This document shows positions 29,045 to 38,547 of a stretch of DNA of 64,000 nt, in pieces (the first letter of the stretch is position 1; every line of letters starts with the position of its first letter). The notes below the pieces were generated by a model. That model had not been told where the DNA came from. It saw only the letters and a program-made list of their open reading frames with translations, and ran no database searches. The position numbers and the translations under genes were made by a program. Source of the DNA: Paracoccus tegillarcae. Lineage in GTDB: Bacteria; Pseudomonadota; Alphaproteobacteria; Rhodobacterales; Rhodobacteraceae. Location: contig NZ_CP025408.1 in the NCBI RefSeq assembly GCF_002847305.1, forward strand, positions 248,001 to 312,000, given 5' to 3'.

Positions 29045-30334
29045 ATGTCAGCCCCCCTTCGCCTTGGCATTGCCGGGCTCGGCACTGTCGGGACCGGAGT
29101 GGTCAAGATCGTGCAGAAACATGTCGAACTGCTGGCCGCGCGATCGGGCCGGCCTGTGACGATCACGGCCGTCTCGGCCCGCGACCAGATGAAGAACCGC
29201 GATGCCGACCTGTCGGGCTTCGACTGGGAAGCCGATCCGATGGTGCTGGCCTGTCGCGACGATGTGGATGTCTATGTCGAGTTGATCGGCGGTGACGAGG
29301 GCATCGCCAAGGACAGCATCGAGGCGGCTTTGCGTGCCGGCAAGGATGTGGTGACCGCGAACAAGGCGCTGGTGGCCATCCACGGACAAGAGCTGGCCGT
29401 GCTGGCCGAAAGCCTGGGCCGTGTGATCCGTTTCGAGGCGGCGGTGGCCGGCGGCATCCCGATCATCAAGACAATGACGGAATCGCTGGCTGGCAACGGC
29501 ATCACCCGCGTGATGGGCGTGATGAACGGCACCTGCAACTATATCCTGACGCGGATGGAAAGCGCCGGCCTGCCCTATGAGACGGTGTTCGAAGAGGCGC
29601 GTCAATTGGGCTATCTCGAGGCCGACCCGACGCTGGATGTGGGCGGGATCGACGCCAGCCACAAGCTGGCCATCCTGTCCTCTATCGCCTTTGGCACCAA
29701 GGTCGATTTCGATGCGGTCGAGATCGAAGGGATCGAGCGCGTCAGCATCGACGATATCAACCGCGCCGCCGATATGGGCTACAAGATCAAGCTGCTGGGC
29801 GTGACGCAGATGACCGGGCGCGGCCTTGAACAGCGCATGTCGCCCTGTCTTGTTCCCGCCGACAGCCCCCTAGGGCAGTTGCAGGGCGGCACCAATATGG
29901 TTGTCGTCGAGGGTGATTCCGTAGGCCAGATCGTGCTGCGCGGCGCTGGCGCCGGCGAGGGCCCCACCGCCAGCGCCGTGATGTCGGATATCGTCGAAAT
30001 CGCACGCGGCGTCCGCCTGCCGGTCTTTGGCCAGCCGGCCTCTGGCCTGCGCAATGCGCAGCCCGCCCGCACTGCCGTGCCTGCTGCCTATTACATCCGC
30101 ATGGAATTGCAGGACAAGCCCGGCGCGCTGGCCAAGGTCGCCTCGATCCTGGGTGATGCCGGCATCTCGATTGACCGGATGCGGCAATACGGCCATGGCG
30201 AGGATGATCGGGTGCCGGTTCTGATCGTCACGCACAGGACCACGCCCGACGCGATTGATCACGCCATCGAACTGCTGCCCCGGACCGGCGTTCTGGCCGG
30301 TGAGCCGGTCGAGTTACGGATCGAAGACCTCTAG
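29045..30334 (+). CDS. hom: Homoserine dehydrogenase
   Basis: This enzyme reduces aspartate semialdehyde to homoserine for Thr/Met synthesis. The 429-residue protein has the nucleotide-binding GIAGLGTVGTGVV, the catalytic region with NGTCNYILTRM and YLEADPTLDVGGIDASHKLA, and a C-terminal ACT domain (ALAKVASILGDAGISIDRMR). GAGGGACATC precedes ATG 29045. The TAG stop at 30332-30334 is part of the CTAG target duplicated by the IS downstream, so the reading frame is untouched. Confidence 0.97.
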   Translation: MSAPLRLGIAGLGTVGTGVVKIVQKHVELLAARSGRPVTITAVSARDQMKNRDADLSGFDWEADPMVLACRDDVDVYVELIGGDEGIAKDSIEAALRAGKDVVTANKALVAIHGQELAVLAESLGRVIRFEAAVAGGIPIIKTMTESLAGNGITRVMGVMNGTCNYILTRMESAGLPYETVFEEARQLGYLEADPTLDVGGIDASHKLAILSSIAFGTKVDFDAVEIEGIERVSIDDINRAADMGYKIKLLGVTQMTGRGLEQRMSPCLVPADSPLGQLQGGTNMVVVEGDSVGQIVLRGAGAGEGPTASAVMSDIVEIARGVRLPVFGQPASGLRNAQPARTAVPAAYYIRMELQDKPGALAKVASILGDAGISIDRMRQYGHGEDDRVPVLIVTHRTTPDAIDHAIELLPRTGVLAGEPVELRIEDL

Positions 30335-31701
30335 CAGGGTGCTGAAATAGTCACTTCTGGACAACGATTTGAGAACATGATTCCTGCTCCGCAGGAGATC
30401 GGTGGGGGTCAAGATGCGCGGGACAGATGAAACGAGCGGGGCGCTGTTCAGCTACGTCGATCTTGAGGATCGCATTCCCGCCAGCCATCCGCTGCGCAAG
30501 ATCCGGCAAGTGGTCAACGATGCTCTGGCCAGCCTCGACGGCGAGTTTGCCCCGCTCTATGCCGATTTTGGCCGCCCTTCGATTGCACCCGAGCGGCTGA
30601 TCCGGGCCAGCCTGATCCAGATCCTGTTCTCTGTGCGATCCGAGCGGCAGTTGATGGAGCAGATGCAATACAACCTGATGTTTCGCTGGTTCGTCGGCCT
30701 GGGCATCGACGACCCGGTTTGGGTCGCAACGGTGTTCACCAAAAACCGGGACCGGCTGCTGACGACCGACATGTCGCGCAAGGTGATGGCAGCGATCTTG
30801 GCGCACCGCGAGGTGGCGTCGCTGTTATCGGATGAGCATTTCTCGGTCGATGGGACATTGATCAAGGCTTGGGCGTCGATGAAAAGTTTCCAACCGAAGG
30901 CGGAGGACACGCCACCCGACGATGAGGGGCCGGATGATCCGCCAGCGCCCTCCATCGACCCCGACAATCAGCCCACCCAATCCGAACCCGAGACCGAACC
31001 GATGCCCCGCTCCAATCACCGCAACCGTAACGCCGAGGCCGACTTCAAGGGCGAGAAGCGTTCGAACGCCACCCACGCTTCGACCACGGACCCGGAGGCA
31101 CGGCTCTACAAGAAATCGCCCGGCACCGGCGCGACACTGTGCTTCATGGGTCATGCGCTGATGGAGAACCGGCACGGTCTGGTTGTTCAGGGCGACTTGA
31201 CGCAGGCTGACGGCCATGCCGAACGGCGTGCCGCCTTGGACATGGTGCATCGCCACTCCCCCGGATCGACCCGGCAGCTGACACTTGGGGCGGACAAGGG
31301 GTATGACGCTGCCGAGTTCGTCTCTGACCTCCGGAAGGCCTGCGTCACTCCGCACGTCGCGCAGAAATCGCGATATTCAGCGATCGATGGGCGCACGACC
31401 CGACATCAGGGCTACGCATTGTCGATCAAGCACCGAAAGCGGATTGAGGAAGCCTTCGGCTGGGCCAAGACCGTCGGCGACATGGCGCAAACCGTCTACC
31501 GCGGCGTCGAACGGGTGCGATCCCGCTTTATTCTGACGATGGCGGCCAATAACCTGGCCCGACTGCCCAGATTGCTGGGGGCATGAAGCGGAAGGCGACT
31601 GCATGGGGGTCGAAAATCTCGGACCCTTGTTGACGAGCGAAGTGCGCATTCAACCCATCGGCAGAACAACGTTCCCAAGCGTCGACTAATTCAGCGGCCT
31701 G
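30335..31701 (+). mobile_element. IS5/IS1182-like insertion sequence with CTAG target duplication (1367 bp)
   Basis: Imperfect 18-bp terminal inverted repeats start CAGGGTGCTGAAATAGTC (30335-30352) and, inverted, CAGGCCGCTGAATTAGTC (31684-31701), with 15 of 18 bases matching. The flanks are CTAG at 30331-30334 and CTAG at 31702-31705, a 4-bp palindromic target duplication. It holds one complete transposase gene. Intact ends, a matching duplication and an undamaged transposase indicate a recent, possibly active insertion. Confidence 0.93.
30402..31586 (+). CDS. IS5/IS1182-like DDE transposase
   Basis: The 394-residue transposase has an N-terminal DUF772-type domain (YVDLEDRIPASHPLRKIRQV; LIRASLIQILFSVRSERQLM). 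A DDE core follows with Asp in HFSVDGTLIKAWAS, Asp in LGADKGYDAAEF and Glu in RIEEAFGWAKTV. A Pro/Asp/Glu-rich linker of about 60 residues sits between the first catalytic Asp and the rest. GTG 30402 follows AGGAG; ATG 30414 is an alternative. The frame is complete. Confidence 0.93.
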   Translation: MGVKMRGTDETSGALFSYVDLEDRIPASHPLRKIRQVVNDALASLDGEFAPLYADFGRPSIAPERLIRASLIQILFSVRSERQLMEQMQYNLMFRWFVGLGIDDPVWVATVFTKNRDRLLTTDMSRKVMAAILAHREVASLLSDEHFSVDGTLIKAWASMKSFQPKAEDTPPDDEGPDDPPAPSIDPDNQPTQSEPETEPMPRSNHRNRNAEADFKGEKRSNATHASTTDPEARLYKKSPGTGATLCFMGHALMENRHGLVVQGDLTQADGHAERRAALDMVHRHSPGSTRQLTLGADKGYDAAEFVSDLRKACVTPHVAQKSRYSAIDGRTTRHQGYALSIKHRKRIEEAFGWAKTVGDMAQTVYRGVERVRSRFILTMAANNLARLPRLLGA

Positions 31702-31910
31702 CTAGAGGCACCGACAAGCCGGCCGCTTCGCGGGCGCAATGCCAAGGCCGGGCCGGACCATATGCCCGCCAGAACGCGCCCACCAAAAAACAGGCCCATC
31801 CCGGACCCTTCGCGCAACGAATGGGTCGGGTCGCGCGTTGATGATGGACAAAACCTGATCTCGCACTAAACTTCGGGTTGAATGTTGGTCAAGCCGGAGG
31901 AAGCCAGACC

Positions 31911-32369
31911 ATGATTACACTCACAATCAACGGCAAAGACGTCAGCTGGGATCTTGACCCGGAAACGCCCCTTCTCTGGGCGCTGCGCGATCAAGAGCAC
32001 CTGACGGGAACGAAATTCGGCTGCGGTATCGCGCAATGCGGTGCCTGCACGGTCATGCTGAACGGCATGCCCCGGCGATCCTGTGTGACGCCGATCAGCA
32101 CACTGGAAGGCGCCGACGTCACCACCATCGAGGGCATGGAAGGCGCCGAGTTCGACGCCGTTCAGCAGGCTTGGCAGGGACTGGATGTGCCACAATGCGG
32201 TTGGTGCCAGTCGGGCCAGATCATGTCGGCCACCGGGCTTTTGCAGTTCAACGCCGCGCCGAGTGACGATGACATCGACAATGTCATGGCCGGCAATGTG
32301 TGCCGCTGTGCCACCTATGTGCGCATTCGGCAGGCGATCCATGATGCCGCCAAGACGCTGGAGGGCTGA
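31911..32369 (+). CDS. Molybdenum hydroxylase 2Fe-2S subunit (isoquinoline 1-oxidoreductase alpha-like)
   Basis: The 152-residue electron-transfer subunit has an N-terminal plant-type [2Fe-2S] ferredoxin fold with GTKFGCGIAQCGACTVMLNG, and a C-terminal helical domain with the second cluster ligands in CGWCQSGQIMSATG and NVCRCATYVRIRQAI. It lacks a signal peptide, consistent with co-export by the Tat signal of the partner. GGAGGAAGCCAGACC gives a strong ribosome site before ATG 31911. It is the first gene of a three-gene unit. Confidence 0.93.
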   Translation: MITLTINGKDVSWDLDPETPLLWALRDQEHLTGTKFGCGIAQCGACTVMLNGMPRRSCVTPISTLEGADVTTIEGMEGAEFDAVQQAWQGLDVPQCGWCQSGQIMSATGLLQFNAAPSDDDIDNVMAGNVCRCATYVRIRQAIHDAAKTLEG

Positions 32370-32372
32370 GCC

Positions 32373-34517
32373 ATGACAATCCAGACAACACGCCGCGGAT
32401 TTCTGGCCGCAGCCGGTGGCTTTATCGTTGCGCTGACCTTGCCGGTGCGCGGGGCAAAGGCGCAGGCCGCTGCACCACAAATGCTGCCGCCCAATGCCTA
32501 TGTCCATATTGGCGAGGACGATCTTGTCACCGTGATGGTGCGCAATATCGAGTTTGGCCAGGGTCCGATGACCGGGATGGCCACGCTGGTTGCCGAAGAA
32601 CTGGACGCCGACTGGTCGCAGATGCGCGCCGAAAGCGCCCCGGCGGATCCGGTCTATGCCAACCCGCTGATGGGGATGCAGGGAACCGGAGGCTCGACCG
32701 CGCTTGCCAGTTCCTACATGCAGATGCGGCAGGTCGGCGCAACCATGCGTCACATGCTGGTCGCTGCGGCGGCCGCCGAATGGGGCGTGCCAGCCGACGA
32801 AATCACGGTCGAAAAGGGTCGCATCAAGCATGGCTCGGGACAAGAGGCAGGCTTTGGCGCCTTTGCCACCGCCGCCGCACAGACCGAGCCGCCGACCGAA
32901 GCGCCGGCGCTGAAAGATCCCGCCGATTTCATCCTGATCGGCACCGATCTGCGCAAGCCCGATACCAGCGGCAAGACCGACGGCACCGCCATGTTCGGGC
33001 TGGATCGCTATATCGAGGGGATGCAGACCGTGGTGATCGCGCGCCCCAATGTGATTGGCGCCACCGTCGCATCGTTTGATGATGCCGCTGCACTGGCGGT
33101 CTCGGGCGTGCAGGCGGTCCGTCAGCTACCCGTTGGTGTGGCCGTCTATGCCGACAACACATTCGCCGCGCTGAAGGGCCGTGATGCGTTGACCGTCGAA
33201 TGGGATATGGCCAATGCCGAAACCCGTGACAGCGCGCAGATCCATGCCGATTTCACCGCCGCCGCGCAGGAAACGGGTCTGGACGCCGAGGTCGAAGGCG
33301 ATCTGAGCGTGCTGGACGGCGAGGGCCTGACCATGGTCGAGGCGGAATACAGTTTTCCCTTCCTTGCGCATGCCCCGATGGAACCCCTGAACGGGGTGAT
33401 CGAGCTGAAGGATGGCAAGGCAACCGCGTGGTACGGCGCGCAGTTTCCGGGCGGCGAACAGCCTGCGATGGCGCAGGTTTTGGAGCTGCCAGCCGAGGAT
33501 GTCGTGCTGAACGTCACGCTGGCTGGCGGATCGTTCGGGCGTCGGGCGCAACCCTCGATGCATATGGCGGCGGAACTGGCCATGGTGGCCAAGGCCGCGG
33601 GCGATGGTGCCTATAAGGTCGTGTGGACGCGCGAGGACGACATTCGCGGCGCCTATTATCGCCCCAAGGCCCTGCACCGGTTCCGGGCCGGGCTGGACGC
33701 GGACGGGCAGATCGTCGGTTGGGAAAACATCATTGCAACGCCGTCGATCATCCGCGGCACCTTCTTCGAAGAAATGATGATGGGCAATGGCCTTGATACG
33801 ACCTCATTCGAGGGTGCCAATGAACTGCCCTATGATCTGGGTGCGCGGCGTATTGGCTGGGTCGAAACCACGGTAAAGATCCCGCTGCTTTGGTGGCGTT
33901 CGGTGGGTTCAAGCCATACGGCCAGCGCGGTCGAGGGCTTTATGGACGAGGTCTTGCTGCAAGCCGGGCGCGATCCGGTTCAGGGCAGACTTGATATGCT
34001 GAAAGAGGGCGAAGACCGTCCCCGCGCGGTGATCGAGAAGGTGGCCGAAATGGCCGGATGGCCGGATGGCGCCGCCGAAGGTCGCGCCCTGGGATTTGCC
34101 TATGCCAAGAGCTTTGGCACCTTCGTGGCGCAGGTGGCCGAGGTCGAGGATCGCAACGGCTTTCCACATGTGACGCGGGTCTGGTGCGCGGTCGATTGCG
34201 GCGTCGCCGTCAATCCGAACGTGATCCGCGCACAGGTCGAAGGCGGCATTGGCTATGGCCTGTGTGCGGCGCTGTTCGATGAGATCACACTTGGCGAAGG
34301 TGGTGCGGTGCAGCAAAGCAACTTCGACAATTATCGCATGTTGCGCATTGCCGAAATGCCGGCAGTCGAGGTCGAGATCATCGCATCGGACGCCGATCCT
34401 ACAGGCATCGGCGAACCGGGCGTGCCGCCGATCGCGCCTGCGGTCATGAACGCATGGCGCAAGCTGACCGGGCAAACCGTACGCGAGTTGCCCTTTACCC
34501 GCAGCCTGAACAGCTGA
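32373..34517 (+). CDS. Molybdopterin-binding aldehyde/N-heterocycle hydroxylase large subunit
   Basis: The 714-residue protein belongs to the xanthine oxidase family, isoquinoline 1-oxidoreductase beta type. A Tat signal is visible ([17 protein letters not shown], cleaved after AKA), so the complex is probably periplasmic. Molybdopterin-binding segments include [40 protein letters not shown] and [20 protein letters not shown]. The likely catalytic Glu is Glu681 in GIGEPGVPP. The substrate (aldehyde or N-heterocycle) cannot be told. It starts three bases after the small subunit and passes electrons to it and then to the cytochrome next door. Confidence 0.92.
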   Translation: MTIQTTRRGFLAAAGGFIVALTLPVRGAKAQAAAPQMLPPNAYVHIGEDDLVTVMVRNIEFGQGPMTGMATLVAEELDADWSQMRAESAPADPVYANPLMGMQGTGGSTALASSYMQMRQVGATMRHMLVAAAAAEWGVPADEITVEKGRIKHGSGQEAGFGAFATAAAQTEPPTEAPALKDPADFILIGTDLRKPDTSGKTDGTAMFGLDRYIEGMQTVVIARPNVIGATVASFDDAAALAVSGVQAVRQLPVGVAVYADNTFAALKGRDALTVEWDMANAETRDSAQIHADFTAAAQETGLDAEVEGDLSVLDGEGLTMVEAEYSFPFLAHAPMEPLNGVIELKDGKATAWYGAQFPGGEQPAMAQVLELPAEDVVLNVTLAGGSFGRRAQPSMHMAAELAMVAKAAGDGAYKVVWTREDDIRGAYYRPKALHRFRAGLDADGQIVGWENIIATPSIIRGTFFEEMMMGNGLDTTSFEGANELPYDLGARRIGWVETTVKIPLLWWRSVGSSHTASAVEGFMDEVLLQAGRDPVQGRLDMLKEGEDRPRAVIEKVAEMAGWPDGAAEGRALGFAYAKSFGTFVAQVAEVEDRNGFPHVTRVWCAVDCGVAVNPNVIRAQVEGGIGYGLCAALFDEITLGEGGAVQQSNFDNYRMLRIAEMPAVEVEIIASDADPTGIGEPGVPPIAPAVMNAWRKLTGQTVRELPFTRSLNS

Positions 34518-34534
34518 TCGGAAAGGAAATGACG

Positions 34535-35137
34535 ATGAAACGCATCACGCTGATCGCGGCGGCCTTTCTGACGCTGCCCGCCCTGCCCGCACTGGCACAG
34601 GACGAGTTGCGGGGCCCTGACGCATTCACCGATATCACCGACGAGGCCGCACGTTCTGCCGCCTTGTTCGAGGAAATGGGCAAGGTCATCACGCATCCAC
34701 GCTGCCTCAACTGTCACCCCGTCACGGGGGGACCGACGCAGGGCGAGGACATGCATCCGCACAGCCCGCCGATGGTGCGCGGGGCCGCTGATTTCGGTCC
34801 CGACGGGATGAACTGCACCACCTGTCACGGGTCCGAGAACGTCGCCTATACAACCAGCCCCGGCTCGATCCCCGGGCATCAGCCGTGGCAATTGGCCCCC
34901 GAAAGCATGGGCTGGGTCGGGCTGTCGCTCGGCCAGATCTGCGAGCAGATCAAGGATCCCGAACGCAATGGCGGCCGCGACCTTGAAGAGATCCACGAAC
35001 ACCACGCCACCGACGGTCTGGTCGGATGGGGCTGGGAACCGGGCGAGGGCCGCGCGTCGGCACCCGGCTCGCAAGAGGTGTTTGGCCAGTTGACCCGCGC
35101 CTGGATCGACACAGGGGCCGCCTGCCCGGGCGCCTGA
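34535..35137 (+). CDS. Diheme cytochrome c subunit of the molybdenum hydroxylase
   Basis: The 200-residue periplasmic protein has signal [20 protein letters not shown] (cleavage ALA-Q). It has two covalent heme motifs, CLNCH (57-61) and CTTCH (94-98). AAAGGAAATG lies upstream of ATG 34535; ATG 34529 is too close to the ribosome site. The position directly after the hydroxylase subunits indicates it is their electron acceptor, passing electrons to the respiratory chain. It differs from the three-heme cytochrome subunit of acetic acid bacterial aldehyde dehydrogenases in having only two motifs. Confidence 0.9.
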   Translation: MKRITLIAAAFLTLPALPALAQDELRGPDAFTDITDEAARSAALFEEMGKVITHPRCLNCHPVTGGPTQGEDMHPHSPPMVRGAADFGPDGMNCTTCHGSENVAYTTSPGSIPGHQPWQLAPESMGWVGLSLGQICEQIKDPERNGGRDLEEIHEHHATDGLVGWGWEPGEGRASAPGSQEVFGQLTRAWIDTGAACPGA

Positions 35138-35160
35138 CCTTCTGCTGATTGGCGGCAAAA

Positions 35161-35200
35161 ATGGAAATGCCCCGCAGATTGCTCTGCGGGGCATTTCCAT
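35161..35200. terminator. Strong bidirectional terminator hairpin
   Basis: A perfect 18-bp stem (ATGGAAATGCCCCGCAGA, loop TTGC, then its exact complement at 35183-35200) sits between the convergent cytochrome and betaine-ATPase genes. It lies 24 bases from each stop, so it probably terminates both. Confidence 0.88.
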
Positions 35201-35224
35201 GTCGGGTCAAGGGATCGGATCGTG

Positions 35225-36289
35225 TCAGGCGCTTAGCGCCTCTGGTTCCTGATCGTCGCTTTCATCCGGGGCGATCATCTCGGCCACGGTCTTGGACAAG
35301 GTGATGACGCCCTGTTGCTGACCATTCTCGTCCAGCACATTGGCGCGATTGGTCCCGGCATCGGTCATGGCGCGGGCCGCCTCTTCCAGCAGGGTCGAGT
35401 TGGGCAGGCTGACCGGCGTTTCCGCGTGCTGGCCCTTGCGCATGACCTGACGCACGCTGATCACATTGCCGCGCCGCACATCGCGCACAAAGCTGCTGAT
35501 ATAGTCATCTGCAGGGCGCAGCACGATTTCCTCGCCCGTGCCTTTCTGGATGATCTTGCCGTCGCGCAGGATCGCAATCTGATCGCCAAGGCGCAGCGCC
35601 TCGTCCAGGTCATGGGTGATGAAAACGATGGTCTTGCGCAACTCTTGCTGCAGATCCAGCAGCACGCTTTGCATGTCGGTGCGGATCAGCGGATCCAGCG
35701 CGGAAAACGCCTCGTCCATCAACAGGATCTCGGCGTCATTGGTCAGCGCACGCGCCAGGCCGACGCGTTGCTGCATCCCGCCCGACAGTTGATTGGGATA
35801 GCTGCCTTCAAAGCCATCCAGACCCACGCGGCTGATCCAGCGGCGTCCGCGCTCTTCGGCCTCTTTGGCGCTGATGCCACGGACGCTCAGCCCGTAGACG
35901 GTGTTTTCCAGCACGGTCCGGTGTGGAAACAGCGCAAACTTCTGGAACACCATCGCGGTCTTGCGACGACGAAATTCGCGCAATTCGTTTTGCGACATCT
36001 GCACGATGTCATCCCCGTCAAAGATCACCTTGCCGGCCGTCGGATCGATCAGCCGGTTGATGTGACGGATCAGGGTGGACTTGCCAGACCCTGACAGCCC
36101 CATCACCACCTGAATTTGCCCCGCCGGGATGGTCAGGTTGATATCGTCGAGGCCAAGCACATGGTCGTGACGTGCCTTCAACTCATCCTTGGTCATGCCG
36201 GCTTTTACATCTGCGACATAGTCGGCGCCGTTGGGGCCGAAGATCTTGTACAGATCGCGGATCTCGATGTCGTGAATGGCATCAGCCAT
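35225..36289 (-). CDS. Betaine/choline-type ABC transporter ATPase (ProV/ChoV-like)
   Basis: The 354-residue ATPase of the ProV/OpuAA class has Walker A GLSGSGKST, signature LSGGMQQRVGLARAL, Walker B ILLMDEAFSALDP and the family-specific extra N-terminal helix (FGPNGADYVADVKAGMTKDE). The C-terminal region of about 80 residues is CBS-like, often the ionic-strength sensor in this class. The start overlaps the permease stop by eight bases. The substrate is a quaternary amine such as glycine betaine, choline or carnitine. Confidence 0.93.
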   Translation of the reverse strand: MADAIHDIEIRDLYKIFGPNGADYVADVKAGMTKDELKARHDHVLGLDDINLTIPAGQIQVVMGLSGSGKSTLIRHINRLIDPTAGKVIFDGDDIVQMSQNELREFRRRKTAMVFQKFALFPHRTVLENTVYGLSVRGISAKEAEERGRRWISRVGLDGFEGSYPNQLSGGMQQRVGLARALTNDAEILLMDEAFSALDPLIRTDMQSVLLDLQQELRKTIVFITHDLDEALRLGDQIAILRDGKIIQKGTGEEIVLRPADDYISSFVRDVRRGNVISVRQVMRKGQHAETPVSLPNSTLLEEAARAMTDAGTNRANVLDENGQQQGVITLSKTVAEMIAPDESDDQEPEALSA

Positions 36290-37166
36290 GGATCACCTCC
36301 AGGTGTTTCTGCAACCGCTTGCCATATGCCTGGGTCGAACGGTCGAAGATGATGGCGATGGCCACGATGGCCAGTCCGTTCATCACGCCAAGGGTGAAAT
36401 ACTGGTTGTTGATTGCCTGCAGCACCGGCTGGCCCAGCCCGCGCACGCCGATCATCGAGGCGACGACGACCATCGCAAGGCTCATCATGATGGTCTGGTT
36501 CACGCCCGCCATGATCGTCGGCAAGGCGAGTGGCAATTGTACGTCCTTCAGTTTCTGACGCGGGTTCGATCCAAAGGCCTCTGCCGCCTCAAGCACATCG
36601 GCGGGCACCTGGCGGATCCCCAGATTGGTCAAGCGGATGACCGGCGGGATGGCATAGATAACGACCGCGATCACGCCGGGCACCTTGCCCAGACCAAAGA
36701 TCATCACGACCGGGATCAGATAGACGAAGCTCGGCATCGTCTGCATCATGTCGAGGATCGGCGTGATGATCGCATTTGCGCGTTTCGAGCGCGCCATCAG
36801 AATGCCGATCGGAATGCCAAAGACCACCGCGATCAGCGTACAGACCGCGACCATGGCGATGGTCCGCATGGTGTCTTCCCACATGCCGAAAAAGCCGATC
36901 AGCAGCAGCGCGATCACGGTGCCCGTGACGATCTTCCAACTGCGGCTGAGGCCCCAGACGATCAGCGCCAACCCGGCCATGACCAGAATCCACGGGCTTT
37001 CGATCAATAGGTCTTCGATAAAGACCAGCAGCACCTGAATGGGATGGAATAATCGTTCCAGCCCCTCGCCGTAAGCGCGGGTAAAGTCGCGAAACGCGGT
37101 GTCGATGGCGATGCGCATATCACGCAACTCACCCCGACTCATGGCTGGAAACTCTACGAAATCCAT
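36282..37166 (-). CDS. Betaine/choline-type ABC transporter permease (ProW/ChoW-like)
   Basis: The 294-residue inner-membrane permease has about six hydrophobic segments and the conserved coupling region IVLGLGKVPGVIAVVIYAIP-type sequence (here MIFGLGKVPGVIAVVIYAIP) and EAAEAFGSNPRQKLKDVQLP. The last contains the EAA loop that contacts the ATPase. It follows the binding-protein gene by 70 bases, which include a stem-loop. Confidence 0.93.
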   Translation of the reverse strand: MDFVEFPAMSRGELRDMRIAIDTAFRDFTRAYGEGLERLFHPIQVLLVFIEDLLIESPWILVMAGLALIVWGLSRSWKIVTGTVIALLLIGFFGMWEDTMRTIAMVAVCTLIAVVFGIPIGILMARSKRANAIITPILDMMQTMPSFVYLIPVVMIFGLGKVPGVIAVVIYAIPPVIRLTNLGIRQVPADVLEAAEAFGSNPRQKLKDVQLPLALPTIMAGVNQTIMMSLAMVVVASMIGVRGLGQPVLQAINNQYFTLGVMNGLAIVAIAIIFDRSTQAYGKRLQKHLEVIHG

Positions 37167-37194
37167 CTTGCCTCGATCTGTTGGTATACACGTC

Positions 37195-37223
37195 GCTTTG
37201 GGGCGTCATGCACGCCCCAAAGC
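37195..37223 (-). other. Intercistronic stem-loop between binding protein and permease genes
   Basis: A perfect 12-bp stem (GCTTTGGGGCGT / ACGCCCCAAAGC, 5-base loop) follows the binding-protein stop by 14 bases with no T-run. Such hairpins commonly protect the binding-protein mRNA from 3' decay so that it is made in excess of the permease. Confidence 0.7.
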
Positions 37224-37236
37224 CTTGAACCCTGCC

Positions 37237-38232
37237 TTAAAGCGCGTCCTGCACCTTGGCGGCGACGTCCTCGGGCAGCCAAGCCTGCCAGACATCCGGG
37301 AAGGTCTCGAAGAAGTAATAGGCGCCATCTTCGTTGGTTGCCTGATTGTCACCCATCCAGGCCAGAATGCTGTTCACCGTGTCATTCGACCAGGCGCGAG
37401 CCTGCAAATAGTCCATGGTGATCGCATTCTCGCTCGAGAATTCCTTGGTCACGGCGGTAAACACGTCCGAGCGCGGCCATTCGTTCAGCGTAGGCTCTGG
37501 GCAATCCTGCACAACGGTACAGTTGTCCCATTCTTCCCGCTCATGTTCGACGCCCAGCTCCAGCATGGTCATGTCGAACTTGCCCAGGATGGCAGTCGGA
37601 GCCCAGTAATAGCCGAGCCAGCCTTCCTCACGATTAAAGGCGCGCGCGATCGAGCCGTCCAGACCGGCGGCAGAGCCGGAATCGACCAGTTCAAAGCCTT
37701 TTTCCTCGGCCCCGATTGCGCGGTACTGGTTGGCTGTGATGATCTGGCATGCCCAACCCGACGGGCAGTTGAAGAATGCGCCCTTGCTCTGATCCTCGGC
37801 ACCCGGGAATAGCTCGGGATGGGCCAGCGCGTCCTCGATGGTCACGATGCCATGCTCTTCCGCCAATGCGGTCGGCACCCAAAAGCCCTCGACCCCACCA
37901 TCGGTCAGAATTTCCGAGGCGATGACGATGCGGTCCTCTGCCACGGCGGCATCAAGCGGTATCTTGACGGCATTGACCCACAATTCCGGCGCAAGATCGG
38001 GTTCGCCCTTTTCGTTCATCGACGTGAACGTCGGCACCGTATCGCCATTGACCAGCGACACATCGCAATCATAGCCCTCTTCCAGGATGATCTTGTCGAC
38101 CCAGGCCGCAAGTCCGGCAGAGGCCCAATTCATCTCGGCAATGGATACATCGCCACAGCTTTCCTGAGCGAATGCGGCGGGCGCAGCAAAAGTCAGGCCC
38201 AGAAGAGCCAGCGCAATTTTTGGGGATGTCAT
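37237..38232 (-). CDS. Betaine/choline-type periplasmic substrate-binding protein
   Basis: The 331-residue protein has a signal peptide (MTSPKIALALLGLTFAAPAAFA, cleaved before QES, quoted in part) and the OpuAC/ProX type fold. It has several Trp and Tyr residues suited to bind a quaternary amine (AEMNWASAGLAAWVDK, FNCPSGWACQ, EEGWLGYYWAP). ATG 38232 follows GGAAGGAAATCC. It is the first gene of the three-gene importer. The specificity is not resolved, although the neighbouring BKACE locus makes carnitine or betaine plausible. Confidence 0.92.
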   Translation of the reverse strand: MTSPKIALALLGLTFAAPAAFAQESCGDVSIAEMNWASAGLAAWVDKIILEEGYDCDVSLVNGDTVPTFTSMNEKGEPDLAPELWVNAVKIPLDAAVAEDRIVIASEILTDGGVEGFWVPTALAEEHGIVTIEDALAHPELFPGAEDQSKGAFFNCPSGWACQIITANQYRAIGAEEKGFELVDSGSAAGLDGSIARAFNREEGWLGYYWAPTAILGKFDMTMLELGVEHEREEWDNCTVVQDCPEPTLNEWPRSDVFTAVTKEFSSENAITMDYLQARAWSNDTVNSILAWMGDNQATNEDGAYYFFETFPDVWQAWLPEDVAAKVQDAL

Positions 38233-38547
38233 GGATTTCCTTCCGTTTCTTCGGTCATCGGTGGGGTCGGATAACCCCTCGATACCCGCCTGGGCGGCGG
38301 CCATCAGCATCGTTGCTGCCCGTGGTTTTAAAGTATGCTCGGCAATTTGTCACATCTTAAGCCCCAAATTATCCTAAATTTACCTGACCTCAATTGAATT
38401 GGGTTTAATTTTTTCTTTTATTTACAATTGGAAACCACAATCATCTGCAGAACGTGCATATGTGTTTAAAGGGGTCAAAACCCCGCAAAAACCTTCCTGT
38501 CGGATGATGGCACCTGCGCGCGATCAACCGCAGCGAGGGGCATTCGG
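38233..38547. other. AT-rich intergenic region upstream of the betaine importer
   Basis: These 315 bases contain an AT-rich tract (about 38340-38440) with a CAATT-G-AATTG dyad at 38391-38401. That is a likely promoter/operator zone for the importer. A weak hairpin (38471-38484) lies nearer the BKACE stop. No gene is seen. Confidence 0.5.
38471..38484 (-). terminator. Weak hairpin after the BKACE gene
   Basis: A 5-bp stem GGGGT/ACCCC with a 4-base loop, followed on the minus strand by TTTAAA, lies 64 bases beyond the BKACE stop. It may be a weak terminator before the importer operon. Confidence 0.35.
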
